DNA of 29,275 bases from the NCBI GenBank assembly GCA_036940085.1, contig JALLBK010000599.1:1-29275 (forward strand). The letters run 5' to 3'. The translations under genes and the position numbers were made by a program. This DNA comes from Discostella pseudostelligera (Eukaryota > Bacillariophyta > Thalassiosirophyceae > Thalassiosirales > Thalassiosiraceae). The notes under the pieces are model-generated. The model was not told where the DNA came from. It saw only the letters and a program-made list of their open reading frames with translations, and made no database searches. Of this stretch, positions 18,803-29,006 are shown piece after piece (within the stretch, counting starts at the first letter, position 1; every line of letters starts with the position of its first letter).

Positions 18803-21800
18803 ATGGACCTTGTCCGTAAACCTCAACGACCTATCGCCACAGCTGCTCTCGCAGCCATGGACACTGACGATGAGAATGATCTACCACTGCCTTCATCATC
18901 TGAGGTAGAAGAGGAATTGATAGGGCGGCTTGCCTCAGCTCATATTCGAGATGTTGCTCCTACCGACAATGTTGAGAATGATGATGACTGTGAGCACGAC
19001 ATTCCAATAAATGCAAGCGAGGAATCCAATATAGACGACGATTATGATGATGAGGATGCACCCACACCCGAGGGATTTTTTATTGGTTCGTCATCGTCTT
19101 CTACTTCACCGACGACGAAACCCCTCCAAAGGCAGAGGCAACAACTCATGTCATTGTCACATCAACATCAACCATCGCAAACTCAGCAGCATCAACAACA
19201 TCTGAACCAACAATTCGGTCATGAACAATTGCCACAAAGCCCAGAAACACAAATGACACTGCCTCCACTTTCATCATGGTCACCTTCCACACCTCACCAT
19301 CACCATTCTCATCATCACCCTCAACAACATCAACAACACCAACCCTCAACTCCACCTCTCCACAATCGGAATTTTGGAGAATTATTACTACCCCACAGCT
19401 GTCCTCGACCAACCACCACCTCCAGCATAATAGGTGGAGGTGCATCAATCAGTACTTGTAGTGGGCTGAATTACGAACGACCAATGTACACATCCTCATC
19501 CATGGGAGCATTACTACCCCCCACGACATTTGATCGATCCTATTCTTCCTCGGAGGATTTATTGGACGAAGACGACAACAACAACAACGAGGGTGGTGGT
19601 AATAGTAGTAGGAGGTCGAGTATGGACACCTGTCCGGCGAGCAGGGCAGCAGCGGCAATGCGTGAATTGGAATGTTCAAATTTGCGCAAGATATCCGAAT
19701 TGGGTGAGTGGAAAGACGACGACGAGGAGGGGGAAGGTATGATGGGGGATATTGCTCGCCAGGAGACATTTCGTACGGGGCATGTATCCCACCAACAACG
19801 GCGGTGGGAGGGAGAGGAAGAGGATGAGAATGATTCGGATAGTAGGAGGACCACTGGGCGAGATGGGGATTGCACGCCTCTTCCACCACGGACGGCAGCT
19901 CATCCGACAACGACCACCACCATTCCATCCATATACACCTATACACCCTACTCCCTTTCGGGTAAAATATTAACCTACATCTCCTGTCGGTTCGTACCCA
20001 CCCATCACCAGCAGACCCATGGGGGGTCGGCACTTGCTGGCTTCTTAGCTCTGCTATTGGTAACATGTGCCAATTACATGTTGGGACCGATGCGTGATGC
20101 GGCGGCACTGGCCGTGGGTGTCTCGCATATTCCCGCATTGACATTGGCATCGACGGTACTGGCATTGGGAAGCTCGGTGCCTGTGGGATGGTTGTTTGAG
20201 GCCCCGGATCCGCGTCGACGACGGGTGTGGAAGCGGATGGGGTTGACGAGGGGGGAGACGCAGGGGACTAGTTTGGCCTTGTTCTATAGAGTGTTTGCGT
20301 TCTTATTGTTGAGTTATGCATTGGGGTTTAAGTTGGTGGATCAATTTGGTAAGCGGGGCGGGAGTGGTGGTGGGGAAGTGGGGGTAGAGGAGGAGGATGC
20401 AGATGAGTCGGCAAGTGCCGTAGTCGGGACATTTTTTCTCCGTCTTTTCCTCGGAATGGGTATACCCGTCACCAAAATGATATCGTCTGCAGAAGGATTT
20501 GCACGAGATGTATTAGGATTTCATCAACTGGCTCCAGCCTCGACATTGTCGATGTCGATACAATCCGCCTTGGAATTGTACTCGGGGGAATCCATTCCAT
20601 CCCTTTTCTTGCATGCGTGCAGAAGCTTGGTGAATAAGTTTGGCGAAGTCATCTACATCATGTTCTTCTTGGTCGTGCACCTTATGAAATTGCACTCGTT
20701 ATCGTTAATATGGGGTGTCACGATGGAGGCAATGGAGTACGAAGAGAATGCGGAGAAGCAACGCGCTTCTTTGGAGGAGCGACGATTGGGTTACAATACT
20801 AACTGGGGCAACGGTGTTAGTAATGTCGCTCAACCATCTACGAAACCATCGAAATCTGCGCAACGATTGAAGCGTCTTGGGTTTGTGGGGTTTGGTGGAA
20901 CTCTTGGGGGTATAATAGGAAGGTGAGTGCATGTGTGAAAACCTCGCATTCTCCAGGAGTGTGGCAATCATCGTTCTAACCTCTCTATCAATTCCGTCTT
21001 CCAATACTCCAGCGTCATTGCTTCCTTCGCTGCTCACATTCTACATATGTCAGGTCTACTAATCGTCGCGGCAATCTTGCTCGAAATATCAGCCAACTTA
21101 TCTGTCGAACTTGGTAGAATAATGCAACGTCACTGGGAGGAGCAAATGCGCTACCAGAGTTGCGATAGTCTTGCCTCCCTTGCATCCTCCGAAGATTTAG
21201 CCGGACAGACAACTGTCGATTCGTCCATGAGAAAATCGGCATCGATGGGCAGTATGAAACGCGTGGCTAGTGGAAGTCTATCGAGTGGAAACTTAGCCAA
21301 CCTTGTAGCCCAGCAGGAACAACAGGAGAGGAATCGGAGGACAACCATCTCCGAGAGTGGAGGGAGTGGTATCGGTGGCATGACACGGGCTAAGAGCATC
21401 GCAAGTTTATCAACTGCTAGCGAGGATAAGGCAACAACAGCAACTTCCACTCCTATTCCAGCAAATCCACAACCCCTCATTGATGACAACTCCTTCAAAC
21501 AACGATTGTTACGTGGCATCACTACCATTCTTAGATCACGACTGCTGATGGCAATATTTACATACAATGCTCTGTATGCATCGACGTCGGTACTCTTATC
21601 ATTCCAAAGAGCTGAATTAGTCGCTAACCGATCCTCCAGTGCCTCGAGCGCCGTGTCGAACACTGCCTTCCTAGCCAAGATTAACACAGCATCGAGTGTA
21701 GCAGTATTTGCATTACAAGCAAGTGGACTTGGTGCATATATCGCAACCTTCTGTGGACAGCATGGAGCATTGGCACTCATGCCAATAATTCGTCTTTGTG

Positions 21801-22219
21801 GCGTTGCATTACTGGGTTGGTGGCACTTGATGTCGAATGGAAAGCCCCCGGACCTGATTATGTTCTTGATAATCGATGAATTCACGAAGGTGATCAACTT
21901 TGCCATCGCCAAACCAGTTCGAGAAAATTTATGGCGAGGTTTGTCGGCGGAGGCACGGTATGAAGCCAAACCCATCGTGGATACTCTTGCGAATCGATGG
22001 GGTGGGGGAAGTGCAGCATTCCTAGTCTCGTTTATCAATGGAATAACGGATCTTACCGGCTTGGGGGTGGTGAATGAACACAATGGCGAGCGATCGATCT
22101 TTGGATTTCCGCCCGTATTGCTTCTTTGCATGATACTAACTGCTTGGTGGACGGCAGTTAGTGCTGACATTGGAAATATCCGACATAAAATCGACCTTGA
22201 GCTGAAGAAACAACAATGA
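18803..22219 (+). CDS. Multi-pass transporter resembling the NTP/NDP exchange (Tlc/Npt) family, long disordered leader, two exons
   Basis: Encoded by 18803-20922 joined to 21013-22219, about 1,108 residues. Residues 1-400 are disordered: an acidic start, a Gln/His run (QQHQQHLNQQ-like), Ser/Pro-rich stretches, Asn and Asp runs. The membrane part begins near residue 410 with a helix ending GPMRDA, followed by an amphipathic ALTLAST segment. The second half contains RGLSAEARYEAKPIVDT followed by a Gly-rich helix. The RDA-G..H.P pattern, the VREN-W-SAEARY-AK-DT block and the paired-half organisation recall bacterial Tlc/Npt NTP-NDP exchangers; family assignment is by eye and moderate. A Gly/Glu-rich insert (about 515-535) and a Ser-rich cytosolic loop (about 745-860) are diatom additions. 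Start: first AUG after a TATA box. It could alternatively be another MFS-fold carrier. Confidence 0.72.
20923..21012 (+). other. Intron of the transporter gene (90 nt, GT-AG)
   Basis: Donor GGAAG|GTGAGTGC, acceptor ATACTCCAG|CG. Joining AG with C gives Ser and reads GGIIGSVIASFAAHI, a smooth continuation of a transmembrane helix. A nearer AG at 20955-20956 gives the wrong phase. The stop in the unspliced frame is at 20924-20926. Confidence 0.9.
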
Positions 22220-22401
22220 AAAGGTGGATGGATGTCATGTGCAAATCTCAATCTGGGTGGTATGGTAGAGAGTGCAGAAGTCGGGTGGAAAGAGAGGTAG
22301 AGAAACTAATAAGAATAGTCTCTGTCATCAATGCAACTGCGCACTACGATTACCCTATTTTCTCTACGAATGGAGATGCTCTGCAGACGAATAAATTATT
22401 G

Positions 22402-23235
22402 TCAAATGAGAGACCCAAGGATGGCAGACTTGGCGGTTGCACTGCTCTCGCCCTCAAACGGTTTCTTTTGTCGAATTGACCGAATCTTTTTTGGCAGACC
22501 TTCCTCAGTACTACCACCATCATCATCACCACCACCCTTTCCTTTCCTCTTCTTTCTCCGTTCCTCAATATGATCCAACTTCTTCCCCGCCTCGACTTGG
22601 GCCATATACAATGCATTCTCCCTCCGCACCTCCATCATTTCCACACGCAATTTCTGTTCTCGGACTCGTCGTTCATATGCAACCTTCTCAGTGAGATGCG
22701 ACCACTTAAACCCTTTCAAATATTTGATATTCCACAAATCATCATAATGGATAGACCCCTTTTGATTGGCGATACGGCTCATATTCAATGTTTCTCCGAC
22801 AAGCTTGGCAACTTTTTTCGATTCAAATTCTACCCACCCTTCGGTATATCTTTTCCCCCCTGACCCCCCCGCCTTTCGTCGTTTCTTTCGTATAGACTTA
22901 TCTTCTTCTGCCAAGTAGATGCGTGAGATTGGACCAAAGTCTGATAGGAGTGTCTTTACTTTTGATGGGCCCATGCGTGGGGGGACACGTGCCAAGTAGA
23001 CAATGCCACGCTTTTGGAGTTTGGCATTAAAGTCTTCGGTGGCGGTGAGTTTGAGCTTGCGTATTTTCTTCTTTTTTGTGGATGTCGCTGTTGATGATGT
23101 TGTTTCTGATTGTTTGGTATTATTGTTGCCATCGTCGTCGTCGTCGCTGCTGTTTGCATCGTTCAAGGTCAAGGGAGTGTTGGTGTCGTCGTCATAGTCG
23201 GCATGTTCATGTTCGCTTCGATTCCGCTTCCCCAT
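22402..23235 (-). CDS. ESF2: ESF2/ABT1-type pre-rRNA-processing RRM protein
   Basis: 277 residues. ESF2 (yeast) / ABT1 (human) is a nucleolar small-subunit processome factor acting in 18S rRNA maturation. The acidic N-terminal tail (1-50, Asp/Ser-rich) is followed by [10 protein letters not shown], a basic signal. The RRM spans about 77-165: RNP2-like GIVYLARVP (77-85) and RNP1-like TEGWVEFES (131-139), with a basic insertion KKRRKAGG between. The hallmark [14 protein letters not shown] segment (171-184), which follows the RRM in ESF2/ABT1, is present. A Glu/Arg coiled coil and a Lys-rich C-terminus complete it. ATG at 23235; the transporter gene converges, 182 bp from its stop. A CCAAT array lies about 335-385 bp upstream. 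Confidence 0.93.
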   Translation of the reverse strand: MGKRNRSEHEHADYDDDTNTPLTLNDANSSDDDDDGNNNTKQSETTSSTATSTKKKKIRKLKLTATEDFNAKLQKRGIVYLARVPPRMGPSKVKTLLSDFGPISRIYLAEEDKSIRKKRRKAGGSGGKRYTEGWVEFESKKVAKLVGETLNMSRIANQKGSIHYDDLWNIKYLKGFKWSHLTEKVAYERRVREQKLRVEMMEVRRENALYMAQVEAGKKLDHIEERRKKRKGKGGGDDDGGSTEEGLPKKIRSIRQKKPFEGESSATAKSAILGSLI

Positions 23236-23943
23236 TTTTGTTGTTGGCAGAAACTACTACTAATTCTACAATGCAACCGGCTTGCCAGCTTAATGACTCA
23301 GCTTCGTCGATGTTGATTCTCAGCGATGATATTGTATGGTTAATATTGGTAGAGCGGATCGTCGTCATGGTTTGGTGATCGATGGTGCAGATGCAGGTAT
23401 GGTAGGTGCTCGCACGGGATGGATGAGTGGAGATGAGTGGACAAGAAGAGAAGAGTGACTTTCGTCTGTCTGGCGTCAGGATTCTGGGACAAGGATACAA
23501 ACTTTTGCTCCCTCTAGAGAGGTAGATAGTGCTTGGTGCACAAGACACTACAATAAGACAGATAATCCTACCAATCTCAACCAATACCATTGCCAATTGC
23601 CAATTGCCAATTGCCAATTATTTGATGATGTATTACTTCTTCGACGATTCTCTTGTCGATTGCCGTGGTGCATTCATGATGGGCTGCTGGTTGTTCTTGT
23701 GGGTCTGTGGTGGTCGGAGTGTAGGTGGGCGATGTACTGGGTGAGGAGCTCGTGGCATTCCAACTCATACACATAATAATGTTTTCAGTTTAGCCAGATT
23801 ATTGTGCGTAGAGTGGTGTCTAGTAAACAAGGAACATCTATCAATGATACACAAATGCAAATCTACTAGTACCACTAAGAACACATCGGTCGTTCTTCGA
23901 CCTCAAGTAGAAGCATGCTGCACGAATTGTCGCATTTGAGAAG
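23236..23943. promoter_or_regulatory. Promoter region of ESF2 with CCAAT array; 3' side of the Cys-rich gene
   Basis: The 708-bp gap has no supported gene. The main structure is TTGCCAA x4 at 23590-23617, which together with neighbours makes six CCAAT boxes in 48 bp (23571, 23581, 23593, 23600, 23607, 23614). CCAAT binds NF-Y in eukaryotes in either orientation. Open frames here (23207-23617, 23529-23744) are low-complexity and overlap on both strands. Confidence 0.5.
23590..23617. repeat. TTGCCAA x4 tandem repeat carrying CCAAT boxes
   Basis: Four perfect 7-nt units. Together with two upstream CCAAT sites they make six CCAAT boxes in the 48 bp from 23571 to 23618. Confidence 0.9.
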
Positions 23944-24761
23944 TTATTGTACCCCACATTGAGCTGGAAGTGTGGATTTGGTTGCACTAATACTGCATTC
24001 ACTTACTGCATTGCAACAATTATTCACATGGGATGTAATTGACGCGTTCTTTGCTGTTTTGTAGCATGCCATCTCAGCGTTGCAGGACGAAGTCATGTTA
24101 CCGATACTTGCTTCCGGAGAGAACGCGACTTGCCAGCAGCTTTTGTATGCGTTGCAGGAGTCTTGAAGCACTCCTACAGACCCTCTGAATCCAAGTACAT
24201 TGCACGATTGCGCTCCATGGCATGAGTTCACTACGGCCCCAATCGAACCAAACCTCCCAGCAGACATGCACAAAAATTCATCATGGCAGCTATTCACAAC
24301 AGAATCGATTGGTGCACTATAACAAGCCATTTTTCCGTTGCAGCTTCCGTTGTTGCAAACTTTGCCAGTGAAGCCTTTGCATGCCCTATCACCAAAACAA
24401 CAAGAAGAACTCGACCCTCCGCAGGCGACGTCACACGTGCTTCCAGTTTCAATACCCGTTGCACTATCAACAACATTGTCATTAACGCAATAGAAATACC
24501 CTGCTTTGCAAGCCGCAGTAGTAGCAGTATCCTCGTTATTGCTTCTTCCAGTAGACAAGACATTGAAAGCAGTATCAGCAGCAGGACTGGACAAAATGCC
24601 CGCGTTAGCAGCCACAGCATCACCTTTTTCTCCTCTTGTTGTAGATCGTCAGCAGCAGGAGGATTAGTAGTAGTAGTTGTAGTCGGGGGCGGGACAAAGA
24701 CGAAGATAGCAGCAGCGAACACTGACGCTAGCAGTATTACAGCTCCATTGGAGTAGCGCAT
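23944..24761 (-). CDS. Cys-rich secreted repeat protein, interrupted by a one-base frameshift
   Basis: On the minus strand from ATG 24761, a signal-peptide-like MRYSNGAVILLASVFAAAIF is followed by a Pro/Thr linker, then the frame is lost at an A5 run (24625-24629 on plus, T5). The downstream frame begins in GDAVAANAG and continues to the stop at 23944. The mature part has about 25 Cys. It opens with YFYCVNDN and CDVACGG, then repeats of about 26 residues with the pattern SC-x4/5-C and GSIG or GSVG between (NSCHDEFLC, NSCHGAQSC, DSCNAYKSC, SSCNAEMAC, NCCNAVSEC). I know similar SCHG-type Cys-rich proteins in diatoms but not their function. One extra A in the run would join both frames and no intron fits, so an assembly or sequencing error is likelier than a pseudogene. 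Longer starts (24908) are open; a TATA box lies at 25069-25076. Confidence 0.7.
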
Positions 24762-25068
24762 TGTTGTTCTTGATGGTGTACGAAACGAGCAGGACAGAAA
24801 TCGTCGGGGGGTATTTCGTCGACGACGACTCTCGAGGACGACCGACGTCGAGTCGCTGGCTGTGAAAGCTGGTGTTGTACTCCTTGGCGATTTTGTTCTC
24901 GGTTGCATTGATGGTGGGTGCTGGGCTCTTTGCTTGTTATGTTGAATTATTATTGCTGATGGCGAATGCGACGAAAGAACTACTCCCCATACTTTTGATT
25001 TTGATAAGCCGCAATTCCCATACAGCCTGCCAACCCCCATTAGTTCCGTAGAACATAAACCATAATTA

Positions 25069-25076
25069 TTTATATA
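25069..25076 (-). promoter_or_regulatory. TATA box of the Cys-rich gene
   Basis: The minus strand reads TATATAAATAATTATG around here, with TATATAAA at 25076-25069. It would place transcription start near 25040, upstream of candidate ATGs at 24908 and 24761. Confidence 0.5.
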
Positions 25077-25790
25077 AGCCGCAAGCCGCAATCTTTTCCG
25101 ATCTCCGATCTTATCTTGCTCTGGCGATCATCGCTTGTGTACCGTCAATACTCATTAGTCCAGATTAGCAGGATTCCTACGTAGGATTTTGGTGAAATCT
25201 CAGGACAATTCTCCTGCTTTTCAGCTTTCATGCGGTTGTTGCCAAAACTGTCTACAGGGCGGCTTCGTATTGGTCTATGAGGTCCTATGGTTATGCTGCA
25301 ATGACCATATAAAGAGTAGGATTTTCGTCCTGCGATCTTCTTTTGGGTAGGTAAAACTCGCCAAACGAACCTGGCTTGCCAAAACAATTGGCCATCTCCC
25401 ACCACTTTTTTCAATTCCATTGATGAATGGAATGCCTCGAGAGGGAATGGTAATGGAACTCTTCCTCTTCGTTACTGCAGACAATAATTGGCATCCTATT
25501 AGATAGATTAATATACGATCAGGTAATGAAAGAGTTAATGAAAAACTCAATGTGCCTAAGAAGATATGGTCCTGTGTAGGTGGACATGGCAAAATCGGCA
25601 CCATGCCACTGCAAGCTACACCAATAGACTCCCTCTTTTTATCCAAAAACAATATTTGTACAGTCGATAGAAGACATCATTATCTGCATTTCTATGTAAA
25701 AATTTCCGCCAGAGGTGGATATTGTTGTAGTTATGGCTCGGCGAAAATCAATGCTGCGATGATGGATATCAGAGCCAAAGTTTGCCGAGC

Positions 25791-26200
25791 CATAACTTCG
25801 TCAATATCGGTCCAATAATGTTGGTTGTTGTGTAGAAATGTAGCTCATGATATAATTCAAATCCGATGAAGTCGAGGAGATATGGGTAGAAGATAATGCT
25901 GTCCATATTTGCATTGGCATGGAGTATTGGCTGTTTCCATCATCAAAACTTCGCTGATCTATCACTTCATCAATATCGAACTTTTGGTGCCAGATTTTGA
26001 ATAAAAAGGTAGTTCATGATAATATATCCTTACGATGAAGTCAAGGAGATACGGTGTCAACATCAACATATTCATATTCGTTTCATCATGTGGCAATATT
26101 GTAGTGGTGACGAGGAGTTCAGCCACCTAATCTCGCTTTCCATAACTTTGTGAGTATCCTTCCATTGACGACAATTGTTACTTATGCTTGTAGCCTATTG
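25791..26200. repeat. Degenerate tandem repeat, unit about 170-180 bp
   Basis: Unit A starts CATAACTTCGTCAATATCGG (25791), unit B ATCACTTCATCAATATCGA (25961), and unit C CATAACTTTGTGAGTATC (26141, partial). A second block, TAGCTCATGATATAAT then CCGATGAAGTCGAGGAGAT (25841), recurs as TAGTTCATGATAATAT then ACGATGAAGTCAAGGAGAT (26010), 169 bp later. The period of 170-180 bp is shared by both blocks, so this is a real decayed tandem array, of no known family to me. Confidence 0.7.
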
Positions 26201-26463
26201 CGTAAGTAGACTATCAGCGACTAAGCGGTTGGAAGGGTAGGAGTTGTGGGGTCGGAGATATGCTGATGGTGATGGCGGCGGCGGCCATGGTTCGATAATG
26301 TGATGTGTGATAGTGTGTGATGTTCTGTGTTTTGTGTGTGGTGGATGGGAGATGGAAGATATCTGATAAGCCAATACATCATGCCTCGACGGACGGACAT
26401 ATTGTCCCTTTGTGGAGGAAACCCTGTCACGATGATCCCAAGTAGGAACCGCACACGTACCTC

Positions 26464-26624
26464 CACGTGTAGGGCGAACAAACTTGGCGCACAATACTCT
26501 AGCACTGTAGTAATAAGCGATAACCACCATTCACCATTCACTCCTATCAAATGCCACGTGGAGTGTACACGTGGAGGATATTTCAAACTGCAGCCTGCAT
26601 CCACCATCAAATGCCACGTGGAGT
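26464..26624. promoter_or_regulatory. G-box (CACGTG) cluster with 19-bp direct repeat
   Basis: CACGTG occurs at 26464-26469, 26555-26560, 26568-26573 and 26615-26620. ATCAAATGCCACGTGGAGT is repeated exactly at 26546-26564 and 26606-26624, 60 bp apart. CACGTG is bound by bHLH and some bZIP factors. It lies 175 bp beyond the stop of the ABC gene, so its target gene is unclear. Confidence 0.6.
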
Positions 26625-26799
26625 ATTCAAATTCCGAAGTCGGCATAAAATAAGGCTTGGGTCTTGGATCCTACAATTGTGGATAAACATCACGATGAGA
26701 TGAAAATGGGTGGTCAGTGACCTCAAAGGAAAGGGCGTTACACCATGGGTGTAACAACATGTGAAGCGGAGGTTAGTATTCACTCAGTTGACCTACTTT

Positions 26800-29006
26800 T
26801 CACCTCGCAACACACCGCACACCGCAATATGTCACTTTCCCATCATCAAAGCAAAGTCTATGAGTAATGGACGGGATCAATTCCTCCTCGTGATGAGTGA
26901 CATATATCAAACTCATGTCAGTATAATTGCATATTTTCTCGATAAGATCCAGTAAAATCGCGCGGTTCCACAAGTCAAGACCTTGGCATGGTTCGTCCAG
27001 TACCAGAAGAGATGGACGTTGGGCGATTGCCGATGCTACGAGGAGTAATTTTTGTTCTCCTTGAGACAGTGAAGCAAATGGTCTAGCAAGGAATGAGTTG
27101 TTGATACTGTCGATCTGATTGTCAAGAAGCCCAAGCCAGCATGCAGCCGTCGTTGCAATTTCTATGTTCACTGAATTGTCAGAGTAATCGATTGTATAAT
27201 CATCTTTGCGATTTCGATCTGCATTGAACATGAATGACGCCCCCTTCAGCAATATTTCGCGAACAAGAAGGTTTCCCCAATTGTGTGTTGAGTGCAAGTG
27301 AAGTTCAGTGGAGACCCAGCTGACCCCTCCCCTTGCGAGGTAAGCGTTTGATGTTATCGACGGTACGACACTCAGGCTTCCATCTGACACAATTGCATCG
27401 CCCTTATCTGTAAGAGAATCATTTTCAATATTGTTGTTCATGCTCGCTCTGAGCACAAGTCTACCCACCGTGCTTTTGCCGGCACCTAGTGAAAGCGATT
27501 GTGTGACAATTGGAAATGATTGAACACGAAATTCCACAGAAATCAAACCTTTGATTGTCAGCACGTACCATTGGTGCCTGCCAGGTGCCATCGTTCACCT
27601 CGTTGCACCGTCCAATTTAGATGCGAGAGGATGTTAGTACCATCACGGGTTACTTTCAAATTTTGTGATTGAAGCAGTACATCCTTGCGCACAGTATTGG
27701 ATGCATCCCTCTTCGATCTGTCGTGCTCCCAAAAACTCAGTATGTCGACATTGCTCGGAAGACGACTGCCTGAAATCACATCTCCAGAACCGATACTACT
27801 CATTTTTCCACCATCCCTTAACACTAGCGATCTGACTAGTTCTTCGCCTTTCCTTCCCCTTCGCTCTTCCGTTCTCATCCCATTACCAACTCCCTTATCT
27901 ATAAATGTAACTCTCCCAAACCCATCTGCTATCTCCTCAGGTCGGTGAGTCAACAGTAACACCTGTGTCCGTGCAGTATCCTTGGCATTTATACCTTGAA
28001 CTAAAATATCCATTCGAAAGCCCTTCAATACTCGTTCTATAATATCCTGCAATCCAAGTCTACCACGAACATCAAGACCGTCAAATGCATTATCTAACAC
28101 CAAAAGTTCTGGCTTGGAGACCAATGCTCGTACGAGTAAGACACGTCGTATCTCTCCCGTGGAAAGTGTGTCGACACGACGATGCAACAATGGAAACATA
28201 CCAAGTCGGACAGTTAGAAATTGTGCAGTTGGAGACAATCGATTACCCCCTGATGGGATAAGCGCACGATGGACAGTGGTTGAGTTTTTGTCGAGGAGGA
28301 GGTCGGAATGTGAGTCGAAGGATACATGGGAGAGGAAATGATGATTTCGGTTTTTGCTTGAGTTTTGTTTGTGAATTGTAATACTACCGGAGTGCAAATA
28401 TGTATTGTTCGCAGTATCGCTTTGGTTGATGTCGACGCTCTGATTAGGAATGCTCCTCCATGACTGTACAATTGAACGCGATAGCAGAGTTTTGCCGGAT
28501 GCATTCCTCCCCAACACTACATGACCCCCACCTCCAGAATTGCACTCCAGATTAGGCCATATGTTGAGATCAACCCGATGCGAATCATGAAGTTGATGAA
28601 TTTTGCTCCAAAAATTTTGCTGAAGATGTAGTTGCTTGCCTCGTTGATTCGTTTCTAAGCTATCTTGGCTCTCAAGTAAGAGGTCCCTGTCAATATTGAC
28701 ACAGTCATCATTATGCAGTCCACGTAATCCATAGTCAAGAATAGGTCGAGGGTAGCGAATATCTGCCGACTGAAAGCGAATTAAAGGGGACACAGCGCCC
28801 TCCTTTTCGGATGTTATTACTTGTCCATCGGATAATAAATTGTCAGTGGACGGTACAGCGCGTGGTTGTGATAGGTGACGGCAAGGTTTCCCATGCCCGA
28901 TCACTTTTGCTGATGCACTCGATCTTCCCAATCCTAATATTCTTGACGATGAGTAGATGATAGATTTACATTTACAGCACGCCACGGGCATTGCTATTAT
29001 GGTCAT
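26800..29006 (-). CDS. Soluble tandem ABC ATPase, ModF/PhrA-like, two exons
   Basis: Encoded on minus by 29006-27569 joined to 27485-26800, 707 residues. There are two ABC nucleotide-binding domains and no transmembrane helix, as in bacterial ModF/PhrA. Domain 1: Walker A GRNASGKT (166-173), signature LSTGE (281-285), Walker [13 protein letters not shown] with Asn306 replacing the catalytic Glu, H-loop His354. Domain 2: Walker A GTNGAGKST (477-485, completed across the intron), LSQGE (619-623), LLVLDEP with Glu644, and a THHEEEL switch. So domain 2 looks catalytically intact and domain 1 looks like a binding site with reduced turnover. The N-terminus ([28 protein letters not shown]) lacks acidic residues and is basic/Ser-rich, suggesting a mitochondrial or plastid presequence. 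Substrate and membrane partner are unknown. Confidence 0.88.
27486..27568 (-). other. Intron of the ABC ATPase gene (83 nt, GT-AG)
   Basis: Minus strand donor AATG|GTACGT, acceptor TTTCACTAG|GTGCC. Splicing completes Walker A of domain 2 (GTNG then AGKST), proving both the junction and the continuity of the two reading frames. Confidence 0.93.

Larger units (their letters stand above)
24762..26799. other. Gene-poor stretch with degenerate tandem repeats and G-boxes
   Basis: About 2 kb without a supported gene. From 24762 to 25091 lie the promoter and leader of the Cys-rich gene (possible longer N-terminus up to 24908; minus-strand TATATAAA at 25069-25076). 25145-25652 contains open frames with no family resemblance. 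From 25729 there is an inverted repeat, then two and a half copies of a 170-180 bp degenerate repeat (25791 to about 26200). 26464-26624 holds four CACGTG boxes. 26221-26646 is open on the minus strand only because it crosses these repeats. Long open frames conserved across species were not visible. Confidence 0.5.

Noticed and set aside
21151..22251. 366-codon open frame antisense to the transporter
   Set aside because: The plus strand encodes a coherent membrane protein across an intron; the minus frame has no recognisable domain.
24294..25091. 265-codon frame spanning the Cys-rich gene start
   Set aside because: Only its part near 24630-24761 is real (signal peptide); after the A5 run the frame becomes Leu-rich nonsense while the other frame has ordered Cys repeats.
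25145..25652. Minus-strand frames of 91 and 125 codons
   Set aside because: Overlapping, no domain, no start context, no compositional signal of coding.
26221..26646. 141-codon minus frame
   Set aside because: Its first 30 residues merely translate the duplicated G-box repeat (STWHL twice).
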